This document shows, in pieces, positions 49,801 through 59,600 of a DNA stretch of 64,000 nucleotides; positions within the stretch are counted from its first letter, which is position 1, and the number at the start of each line of letters is the position of its first letter. Position numbers and translations under genes: made by a program. Location of the stretch: NCBI GenBank assembly GCA_963556255.1, contig OY744604.1, forward strand, positions 92,847,635 through 92,911,634, in the 5' to 3' direction. The DNA comes from Allolobophora icterica (lineage: Eukaryota > Annelida > Clitellata > Crassiclitellata > Lumbricidae). The notes beneath the pieces are model-generated. The model saw only the letters and a program-made list of their open reading frames with translations. It had not been told where the DNA came from and did no database searches.

Positions 49801-50080
49801 AGGCTAAAAATCCCAGAGCGAATCCACTTCAAAGTCCTATCACTAACCTACAACTCCCTACAATATTCCCAGTCCAAGTACCTTCGTGATCTCTTTACCA
49901 TTCAGACAACCCGCTCCACCCGATCATCGTCCCATCTCAGTCTTTCTCGAACCCTAGTCACTACTCACCTCAAGTTCTCCAACCGAGCCATATCCTACAC
50001 AGCACCACGCCTCTGGAATGATCTCCCCTGAACTGCGCATTTTCTCAGTGCCTCCGTTATCATTGCAACCCGTCCTTCAT
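46850..50080 (+). mobile_element. LINE family 1 with endonuclease and RT, near full-length but broken
   Basis: The ORF 46850-47548 (232 aa) is the C-terminal half of an AP-type endonuclease: 'LTVFNIYRPP', 'FLLTGDFNIHVDNPSDPLAS', 'HVHFPTHVKNHTLI' and 'STDHYLI'. RT follows in several frames: 'LDPIPTSLLKHCASVLVPVI' (48240-48300), 'CGVPQCSVLGQLLFILY' and 'YADDTQLFTSF' (48794-48925). The C-terminal blocks are at 49620-50040. A 350-bp non-autonomous insertion sits at about 49253-49607. The copy is much more complete than the other family members but has many frameshifts. It is antisense to the CUB gene and lies in the intron between CUB1 and CUB2. Confidence 0.8.
49253..49607. mobile_element. Approximately 350-bp non-autonomous insertion inside the LINE
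   Basis: It interrupts the RT reading between 'RDLRRIRP' and 'LDLKTAPTITT'. A diverged direct repeat, CATACGGCCCAT versus TATGCGGACCAT, borders it (49241-49252 and 49596-49607). It contains GGTGGTTTGCCATTGCCTTC and has no ORF. The class is unknown and SINE-like is possible. Confidence 0.5.
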
Positions 50081-50159
50081 CCTCCTCCTGATGTTCCTCT
50101 ATCTAACACTTACATGTAACCTAAGCAAACGTGTCTTTGAAAATGCTGAAATTGATTTC

Positions 50160-50405
50160 GTGAGGCATCACTATCTTTAGCTTATGGGGTCTACCTGTCG
50201 TTGGCTGAGGTCTTTCCATCTTTAGCTTAAGGGTCTTCCTGTTCTTGGCTGGGGTCTGCCTATCTTTAGCTTTCGGGCCTACCTGCCTTGGTTGGGGTCT
50301 GCCCATCTTTAGCTTAGGGTCTACCTGTCCTTCGTTTGAGTACGCCCATCTTTAGCTTAGTGGTCTACATGTGCTTGGTTGGGGTCTGCTTATCTTTAGC
50401 TTAAA
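50160..50405. repeat. Approximately 45-50-bp minisatellite
   Basis: About six degenerate units around TATCTTTAGCTTA and TTGG(T/C)TGGGGTCTGCC. The minus-strand ORF 'GRPQPRQVGPKAKDRQTPAK' is a by-product. Confidence 0.85.
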
Positions 50406-52030
50406 TTTTTATCGAATGATGTAAAGTTTATTTGATCGATGTAACAAAATGACCTTGACTATGACCTTTCAAGGTGAAGATGACCTCGAATGGCGAAAAC
50501 AACATCAGAAATGAATTATACGTACCGAAATCAGTAACATTAGACTATTACACATGCATATACTCTAAAAAAACAATAAGGTGAATTTTCTATATGGTCG
50601 ATGTCGGCCATATTGACGTCATTCATGGCAACGTGGCCGACAGCCACTTTAGTGATTTTTCATGTCTATGGACCCAGTGACTAAATGGTCCACATGCCAA
50701 GTATAGGATTACAGTGTAAATTAGATTTGTTGGTATTTCTTACGAAACAGATAATCCGCCATTTTTGAAATTAATTTTGGGGTGTCTGATTTTGTCGGAT
50801 TTTGGATACTGAGCAGGAAACCGTTTAAAAAGCTTATGAAGCAATTTTTGCTTAGGTCTAACTGCAGATTATTGGTATTATTATTGGTATTTCTTATGAA
50901 ACAGCCAATGCGACATTTTTGATTTAATTTTTGGGTGTTTCCGTGGTCCAATTTTGTCGGATTATGGACAAGTTATTCAGCAATGGATCCTGAGCAGGAA
51001 ACCTTTTTAAAAGATTCTAAAGCAATTTTGTCGAGGTTGAAGGGACATTTGAGCTAGATTACCTGGACTAGGACCTCTTGGAGGTTTTCCTTAGAGTAAC
51101 ATACCACTGTATTATGTATGCATGCACGTGCGACGATTTTGCAACGCATGTATTTATGTGACTTTGTACTCATATATGCGTATATATGTGTATATACATT
51201 GTGGGTGTAAATAAAGCTACCCTTACAACTGTGATTTATATAACTATGAAATATTCACAAAAGCAGGTTTTGAATTGTCTGGGGGCTGGAAGGGTTGAAC
51301 CCCAACACATTTTAAAACCCTCCAGTTAGTTCCCAAAGTGGGGTTAAGTCAAGAGTTTTCCAATAAGTATTCTTCTTGTTCGACCTTTTTGACACAGCTA
51401 ATGATCGACTACACGCACATCCACAACCAATGCATTGTAGCCCGTTTAGCTATGTAAGAAATTCTTGTCAGCCTGTCAGGACATCGGCGGTGTAAGAATT
51501 TTTCAAGCCCTTCCTTTTAAATTTGACAATTCAGAACCTGCATAAATGTAAGGAAATTCAAATGGATTTTACTCTTGGATTCAGAAGTTAACTTATTTTT
51601 TAAATCTTGGAGTCTCCTTCTAAATCATTTGTAACAAAGAACTCGGTCCTGAAACAGCCGAACCGCTGACGAAAACCTGATTTCATCTCTCCTGCACTTT
51701 GGCCTTCAAACGATTCAAATCTAAATTCTCTGGATTATAAAATCTGGGAATAAGGGAAAAAGGCTATATAACAGAAACATGAAATGTAGATGCGTTATGA
51801 CGGAGGGTGGATGAATTAGATGAATGCTTAATCAAGTGACGTTGTAATGAGTCAGCGGCGATCGCGCCATGCTACCTGCGTCGATACCGAAAAATGACAT
51901 TTTCGAACACAAATAATAGCCTTATGCGTCAAACAAAATAGCCAATTGGTTGTTCTCCAAATTTGAATAATGATTTGTTACTTATTTTGAAGATAAGTTT
52001 TATAAATAATCACTATTATCATCTTTTTAT
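50406..52030. other. Unannotated stretch with a two-copy repeat
   Basis: Two diverged copies of an about 160-bp unit lie at about 50730-50870 and 50882-51040, each containing TTGGTATTTCTTA(C/T)GAAACAG, ATTTTGTCGGATT and TGAGCAGGAAACC. Otherwise there is no gene or recognised repeat. Confidence 0.5.
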
Positions 52031-52039
52031 ATAATTGTA

Positions 52040-52590
<551 letters not shown>

Positions 52591-52852
52591 ATAATTGGTC
52601 CACCTTGTCTGTTCAAGACAGGTTTCACGAGCAGCTGGTCCCTTGATTGCTGAACCTCACAGTCATTATTGGTTGACTCCACTCCAAGAGTCTCGATGTT
52701 TTCCGTCTAGGCTCGCTTCCATACATGCCTACATCGACACCTGTAGCTCCGGAAGTTTTTAAGCCTCTAATCTTATCTAATCCTCTTTATCCACCAAACT
52801 ATATTCCTGTTGACACTTTTCTTTATGAGTCTAATTCCATAAGACTGCTCTA

Positions 52853-53330
52853 TAAATTGTATTGTTTCATTGTGTTTAAAAATTTCTAAAGCGCCTCTCT
52901 AGTACATCCTGATTAGAGGCGCTCCAAGTGCGAGAAGCCCCGAGAGCGATTGCCATGGGAATATCGTGGACAGGCGATTGGAGTCACAGAGGTAGGTGGG
53001 GGCTTGACCTAAGAGTGTTCTATAATTTTGAAATGAATGGAAGCAGACTAGCCAGTTAAGTTGCTAAATCATGTAAGTCGAGATGTGGTAGAAACGAGGA
53101 AGTGGGGCAGTCGAACGAGCAGCTTCATTAAGCACCAATTGAAGTGGAGCGAGGCGGAGTTTCGGAAGGCCATCAAAAAGGCAATTTCAGTAGTCAATAC
53201 GCGAGGAAGTGAAAGCGTGAACAACGGTAGAGAACACTGGAGCGGAGACCGAGCGTCTGATAGCTCGGAGCCGCCTCAGATGATAATAGCAAGACCTGGA
53301 CAGATTGGAGAAATAGAATGATCTCAGACA
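52853..53330 (-). mobile_element. L2-like LINE 3' fragment
   Basis: The minus-strand piece 'CYYHLRRLRAIRRSVSAPVF' is followed by 'VVHAFTSSRIDY', as in family 3. The 3' end carries GAGCGCCTCTAATC, GAGAGGCGCTTTAGAAA and an ACAATACAAT tail (52853-52875). Internal frames are broken. Confidence 0.7.
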
Positions 53331-53455
53331 AAACAACAAGCCATAACATGAATTGCTAGAACAGAAATGACACAAAACTTTGTGTCATTTATTTTAAAAT
53401 GAGGAAAATTAAATAGTAGAGAACTGCATTTTTAATTATTTGTAATTTTATTTAC

Positions 53456-53621
53456 CTCCTTCACTGACATAGTAATCAATGCTGAATCCAGAGAAGACTG
53501 TACTAGAGTCTGTGTAGAATTCTAGACGTCCCATACTACACCATGGAATTGACAAAGGTAGAGGCAACGTATGTCCTGAGTACCGCTGTTCAGGAAAGCT
53601 CGAATTGGTAAAGCAATAGAT
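53456..53621 (-). CDS. CUB1 second-half exon
   Basis: A 166-bp exon with acceptor ...TTGCGCAACAG and donor GTAAAT. It encodes 'IYCFTNSSFPEQRYSGH', 'LPLSIPWCSMGRLEFYTD' and 'GFSIDYYVSEG'. It enters in phase 0 and exits in phase 1. It is a paralogue of 12131-12296, including 'YSGHTLP' and 'IPWCS'. It lies next to its first-half exon, across 1.1 kb of TAA-rich intron. Confidence 0.87.
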
Positions 53622-53854
53622 CTGTTGCGCAAGTTGAAAATTTTTATCTATTTAGTTTCATTTGTTGATTAAAAGATATCAATTCCTTTAAAATTGCAAT
53701 TTAACCATTGTTATTGCATTAGCTTAACTGAGTGCAAAGCAGCATAAAACTACTAAGAATAACATCAATAAAAAATATTGCCTTCAGAGCAAATTCTAAC
53801 CCGAACATGCTATTGGCAGGAAGAACTACCTAGACCAAGTGAAGGTTGTGGTTT

Positions 53855-53858
<4 letters not shown>

Positions 53859-53931
<73 letters not shown>
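53859..53931. repeat. (TAA)n microsatellite
   Basis: About 24 ATA/TAA units in the CUB1 intron. Confidence 0.95.
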
Positions 53932-53933
<2 letters not shown>

Positions 53934-54194
53934 TATATAGTACATTATACTTGTAAATCCATCCGCTTATTCAATACTTATTTAATATTTTAGGTGTTTA
54001 ATTTCTGATGCAGGCTAGCCTACATATGCAGAGGCACTGGCGGCGATCTTTTTTGACAGGTGGGAGGACACTTTTGAACTGATCTGGTCAAAAAATAGTT
54101 TTAAAAAGTCAACGCCATTGCTTTTAGAGGCACATTCACACCACACCCCGGAGACGAGAACGGCGTGCTCCAAGCTTAAAAATAAAAAAATAAA

Positions 54195-54210
54195 AAATAA
54201 TAATAATAAT

Positions 54211-54299
<89 letters not shown>

Positions 54300-54312
54300 T
54301 AATAATAATAAT
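54195..54312. repeat. (AAT)n microsatellite
   Basis: About 118 bp of AAT units with one or two AAC/ATT interruptions. It gives the poly-Asn ORF at 54118-54333, which is not a gene. Confidence 0.95.
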
Positions 54313-54693
54313 GTGATCAGTGCCGTAAGCTAGCTTTGAGGCATCATGAATAGGCTATGTAGTGTTAGCGACTTCATTTTCTTAGCCTGGGCGTGTGATG
54401 GCGGGTAGCCAGTCTTTGCCCTCTTGCGACCGACAGTTTGTGGTCAGTGTACTCGTTACAGATGAGTAGGCTAAGGACGCAGGTTGAACACAAATCTCCA
54501 ACCAAATTTCTGCCCTGGTTGGGATTAAAACCCCGACTTCTTGCCTGACAGTTTTGCGCGCTAAGCATTACATTATCGTACACATAATAAATTATATTGG
54601 TGACCAACAATTCAAATTGTTGAATAATTGTAAATGAAGCAACGCTTCCAAAAAGCTAGAAAAAAAGATTAAGTTCAAGAAAAAGTTACTAAC

Positions 54694-54872
54694 CAAGAGA
54701 TAATCTTGGTTTTCTTCTACGTGGAAATCTTCGAAGATAAACGCGATAGAACTTCCCGTTCTGGCGTGAATGATGTAGTTACAGGTAAAACTATTGTCGT
54801 AGTCTCCGGGATAGTTCGGAGACGTGATGAATCCAGACTGTTCGTAAAGGCTCTCGTACTCATTTTGGCAGA
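54694..54872 (-). CDS. CUB1 first-half exon
   Basis: A 179-bp exon with acceptor ...CCTGTGCAG and donor GTTAGT. It encodes 'CQNEYESLYEQSGFITSPNY', 'CNYIIHARTGSSIAFIFEDF' and 'ENQDYLL'. It enters in phase 1 and exits in phase 0 into exon 53456-53621. It is the most 5' exon found. The plus-strand ORF at 54706-54945 is its shadow. Confidence 0.88.
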
Positions 54873-55437
54873 CTGCACAGGTGGTAAATTCCTCAGTTTT
54901 AGGCGTTTGAGGTATGACTTACTGTCTAATTTTCATTTCTTTTAGCTCCTCCACTGTACATTCCCGTTCCTAGTGATACGCTGCACACACAACCATCAAT
55001 TTGGGGCCCACAAAATCCCAATAATTACATCACACACCGCATAAATTAAGTGCAAAGTGGCAATCCTTAAATGGGTTTATATTATTGTGACACAAGTTTT
55101 GGTTCTGTGATGCCAACGCAGATGAAAACATTATTACTTTTAAAATAACACGTTGATGAGACATACCTTAAGCCAGCCCCGCATTAGGGAAGGGTTAAGG
55201 GTTAGCAAGCTAGGCGACTGCAAAGAGAATCATGGATAGGCTACTGGAAATCTTACGCTATGGGGATGAGAGCTACAGCATATGTAATTTTTTTTAAAAA
55301 GATAAATGTTATTTGTTAATCATAAGTAGAAGAAAGTACTGATGTGACACGTTTAATATATCATCCTAGAAGACTGGGTAGAAATTCGCCGGACACATAG
55401 ATAAGAGAAAAGGCCACTATTAATTAAAATAGATGTG

Positions 55438-55478
<41 letters not shown>

Positions 55479-55600
55479 AAAAGTAAATTAGCTAAAACCC
55501 GTTTGAAGCCGTTAGTTTAAAAGAGCAGTTATTTAAGGTACATTTACATTTACGTTGAATTTAGTTTGAATCGAAGCTTCTTTGGAATGCTGCCATATGT
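54873..55600. other. Upstream intron or 5' region, nothing recognised
   Basis: No further CUB exon was identified. A TA run lies at 55441-55476. Confidence 0.45.
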
Positions 55601-55605
55601 CATGA

Positions 55606-55630
55606 ATATTTGTCAGTGGCAATCGACCAT
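55606..55630 (+). repeat. Palindrome arm, left (pre-insertion hairpin)
   Basis: A 25-bp perfect inverted copy of 62179-62203 (core GTCAGTGGCAATCGACC). TA repeats and then the LTR element lie between the arms. Confidence 0.9.
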
Positions 55631-55649
55631 ATATATATATATATATATA

Positions 55650-56081
55650 TGTCGTGGTCTACGCGGGTGCATGCATCAAGGGAAGAAAACCGACGTGTCA
55701 ACAAGCTTGTTTACAACGCACGGAAATTTCTGCAGCAAGCTGTCAACATTAATTCGGTGCATGCAACAAGGATATACGTGTTCAGTAGGACTTTCCAGGG
55801 AAAAGTACAGTGACGTCACAGAACGTTCTGGAATCCCGGAGAACTCTATATAAGATAGACCTGCTGTACATTAAGGGCCTTTTGACGAAGATTTGTAAAC
55901 GTTGAAACATTGATCGTATAACGTTCAATCGAGACCAGCCAACCTGTGTGCTGTCTACGATTGTGATATTTGATAGACGAGTTGACTTACTTTACACTTA
56001 ATCGACTTTATTTTTAATTAAAGATCTTTTAATAGTTCCTTCGTTGGTTCGTCGTTGCGATCGAAGGAGTCGACCGCGACA
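55650..56081 (+). repeat. 5' LTR, 432 bp
   Basis: It begins TGTCGTGG and ends GACCGCGACA (TG...CA). It is the same length as the 3' LTR at 61705-62136. By eye I see one difference (GAAGGAGTC here, GAAAGAGTC there). The flanking bases ATATA on both sides (55645-55649 and 62137-62141) fit a 5-bp target duplication, although both lie in TA repeats. It contains promoter elements at 55811-55853. Confidence 0.95.
55811..55853 (+). promoter_or_regulatory. LTR promoter: CRE-like site, heat-shock-element units, TATA box
   Basis: TGACGTCA (55811-55818) is a perfect CRE/ATF palindrome. GAACGTTCTGGAA (55821-55833) contains three alternating GAA/TTC units at exact 5-bp steps, the HSF-binding consensus, and a fourth in-phase GAA lies at 55841. 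TATATAA (55847-55853) follows. Function is inferred from consensus. The same sites are present in the 3' LTR from 61866. Confidence 0.65.
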
Positions 56082-56604
56082 TTATTGGTGTCAGAAGTGG
56101 GATCATCGGTGTTGGATCCGGTGAAGAAGACGCGAGCCGACGGAGGAAGGAGTCAACCCGGAGGATCAAGAGACGGTCTGTTCCAGACAGCGAGCGGATC
56201 GAGACGCCTTTCTACCGTGGGAGACGGGTGAATCGGCATACGACAGTCGGACGGACGAAGTGCGTCGTTCGGCTGAGACAGCAGAAGACAGCAGTCAACA
56301 TACGGGTAAGATCCTAGGTGTTGTCGTGGCTGAGAAGGAGAAAAGAGAGTGGAGTTGCAGCCGAGTGGGAGGCAGCCATTATTTCTCTTTCAATATCTGC
56401 TGATTATTTCTTTGAAATTTGATCCATTGTTGTGATCGAGGCCAGACTTGCGTGAGCTTGTATAGTTTTTGCGTACTTGGCGAGTGTACTTCTTTGGATA
56501 CTGCATAGTTGCACTTTGGGTTGTGGAATTTTCCTTTTGTGTGGCGGGTTTGCCGCGTGGTGTCTGTTTTTTTTTTGATTGTTGTTGACTGACTGTTTGT
56601 AAAA
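56082..56604 (+). other. Retrotransposon 5' leader
   Basis: Untranslated sequence between LTR and gag containing the PBS. Purine-rich up to about 56360. The short minus ORFs here lack motifs. Confidence 0.7.
56084..56101 (+). promoter_or_regulatory. Primer-binding site candidate
   Basis: TGGTGTCAGAAGTGGGAT begins four bases after the LTR end. It starts with TGG, complementary to a tRNA 3' CCA, and is a common Ty3/gypsy PBS type. The tRNA is probably a leucine tRNA, though that identity was not verified. Confidence 0.75.
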
Positions 56605-59600
56605 ATGGAAGCGTTGACAACAGAGATGCAAGCGAATATTCGCAAAATGTCGTCTGAGCGCCTTAGGGTGTATCTTATGAAGGCAGGAAGGGACGAAGAT
56701 GATGTTATGTCATGGGATCGAAATCAATTAATGGAAGAATGGGCCATGGAGATTGGAAAAGAGGAAGAGGAATTTAAGGGTAGTCCAATATCTCCAACAG
56801 GAGTGGATTACGAGCTGCAGAAGCGCCGTCTGGAGTTCGAAATCCGTAAATATGAAGAACAAAGGGAGGAACGGAAGGAGAAGGAAGAAAGAGAAAGGGA
56901 GAAGGAAGAAAGAGAAAGGGAGGAACGGAAGGAGAAGGAAGAAAGAGAAAGGGAGGAACGGAAGGAGAAGGAAGAAAGAGAAAGGGAGGAACGGAAGGAG
57001 AAGGAAGAAAGGGAGGAAAAGAGGAGAGAGGAAGAAAAGAAAGAACAAAGGGAGAAGGAAGAAAGAGAAAGGGAGGAACGGAAGGAGAAGGAAGAAAGGG
57101 AGGAAAAGAGGAGAGAGGAAGAAAAGAAGGAACGGAAAGAGAAAGAAGAAAGAGAAAAGAAGGAACGGAAAGAGAAAGAAGAAAGGGAGAGGAAGGAAAA
57201 GCAGGAAGAACGAAATGTTAGAGATTCTTTAGCAAGTCGTACTAAGCGTTATAGTGATGCCCTCAAGAATATTCTTTGGAAATTTCCTTCCGACCCTATA
57301 GAAATTCCAGGTTTCTTTGATCACTTGGATGGTTTGTTTAATGTGTATGAGGTGGATGAAGATGTTAGAGCAAAATTATTGCTAGCCATTTTAAGTGAAA
57401 GAGCTAAGGCATTAACCATGCGCCTTACTGAGGCACAGCTCCATGACTACAAATTCCTGAAGGAGTTTTTGCTAAGGGAGTTTAAGATAAGCCCTTCAAA
57501 TCTTAGAGCCCGATTTTGGTCGTTGCACAAAGCATCGGACGAATCATTTACGATCTATTCATCCAAATTGCGTGTGGCTCTTATGTATTATTTGAAAAGT
57601 AGAAAGATAACTGATGAGTTTGATAAACTTGTAAGTTTATTGGTTGCGGATCGGCTTAAGGAGTCCTTGTCGAAGGCTTGTTTAGATTATATCTTGGCCC
57701 AAGAAAAAGAGGAGTGGTTGAGCTGTGAAGACATAGCTAATGCGGCTGACATTTATGTAGCGTCGCATGATGGTGGGAATGACTTAGTATGCCGTAGTCA
57801 TCCGACACCGAAGTATAACAATTGGACGAAAGGTCAACCACATGTTCAAGTCAATAACCAGACAGCTCAACCCAAGTCTCCCAAACCGGAAATAAGGGGT
57901 GAAGCCAAGATAGGTGCGAGGGTGTCTCAGGAGGAGGCCAAGGTAAAGGGTCTCTGTTTCCTATGTCATCAGAAGGGTCATATGGCAAGGGAGTGCCAGA
58001 CCAAACCAAGTTCTAAAAAGGTGAGTACTTGTATATCTGGGAACCCAACTGAAGAAGTGACCGACTTATTTGTTGAGAAGGTCAACGTGTTGCATGAGAT
58101 ACCTGTACAGGTAAAGCAAGGGAATTTATTGGATAATTCTAAACCAATAGGGTTGGAAACTGCTGTAAGGGTATACGAGAATAGTATTGATGGATTACAC
58201 GAGAGGTCGTATATCAATGTACAGATTGAAGATCTCCCTTCTCAGCCAGCATTATCTGATTCAGGAGCAGAAATTTGTTGTATTGATAAGAAATTAATTG
58301 AGTCACTAAACTTACCCGTGATTAAACGGATTAATATAATTGGTTTTCAGGGAGAAGGATGTAAGGCAGATGTAGTATACCTACAAATGAAATTAGCTAA
58401 TTCAATGGAAGGAACGACAAACATTGCGCCATCTTTGTGCGTCATGTTCGCTGCAGTCCCTGAACTAAATGAACGGGTTATTTTGACACCCCATGTTGTG
58501 GACCTATTAAGGGATAGTTCGCAATATGTAGTGATGGTAGCTGGCGTAGATCGATGTGTACAAATAAATAAAGGGGCAGAAGAAGATAACTTAGAAGTTA
58601 ATATCGAGAAAAGTAACAGCAACGAATCCTTGCCGTCAGAAATGAATGAATATTCTCAGGAGCAACTAGTTGATGATTCAGATAATTTTCTTGATGTTGA
58701 GTCAACAGAGTTCAAGTCTGATGAGGGAGTAGCGAATAATGAAACTTTATTGCGTGAGCAACAGAATTGTCACAATCTTATATCTTGCTGGCAACAAGCG
58801 AGACAGAATAAAAATAATTTCTTTATAGATAATAACCTCCTGTACCACAAAGGGGAAATTATGGGACATAAGGTTAATCAATTATGTTTACCGGAAGATA
58901 GAATCGAGGTTGTCTTGCGAGTAGCACACGATGCCCCATGTGCTGGGCACATGGCTTTTAAGGCAACGAGAGCCAGGATCAAATTAAACTTTTGGTTTCC
59001 AAGAATGGACGAGAGGATTCGCGAATATTGTGCGTCTTGTCAAATTTGTCAACTAAGAACTCCAGTTAAAGTGGCAGATCGAGTCCCGATCACTCCTATT
59101 CCGAGGGCGGATGAACTCTGTTTTAACCATCTAAATATGGATTGTATTGGCCCTATGGTAGTGACTGGAGAATCCAACAAATCGAAACCCCAGTACAATT
59201 ATGCTTTGGTTCTGGTGGACAAATTTTCTCGTTGTCCGATGGCGTATCCTCTTAGATCGCTGAATGCAAAGGGAGTTTGTGAAGCTCTGTTGCAAGTTTT
59301 TACAACTTTTTCTATTCCAAGGATCATCAGTTCTGATTGTGGTACCAACTTTACCAGTCGTTTGACGAAAGAATTCTTGCGGCGAATGGGTTGTAGTCCC
59401 AGATTTAATACCCCTGGACATCCTGAGGCAGCTGGATTGGTTGAAAGATGCAACCAAAGCTTGAAAACCATGATCTTTAAGCTTGCTCAATCTGATCCTC
59501 GTGGATGGCACCAATTGTTACCGTTTGTTCTGTGGAGCCTTAGAGAAAAACCTTCAGGCACGACTCATATTTCGCCATTCACTATGGTTTATGGAACTCT

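Noticed and set aside
54118..54333. Poly-Asn ORF
   Set aside because: Product of the (AAT)n microsatellite.
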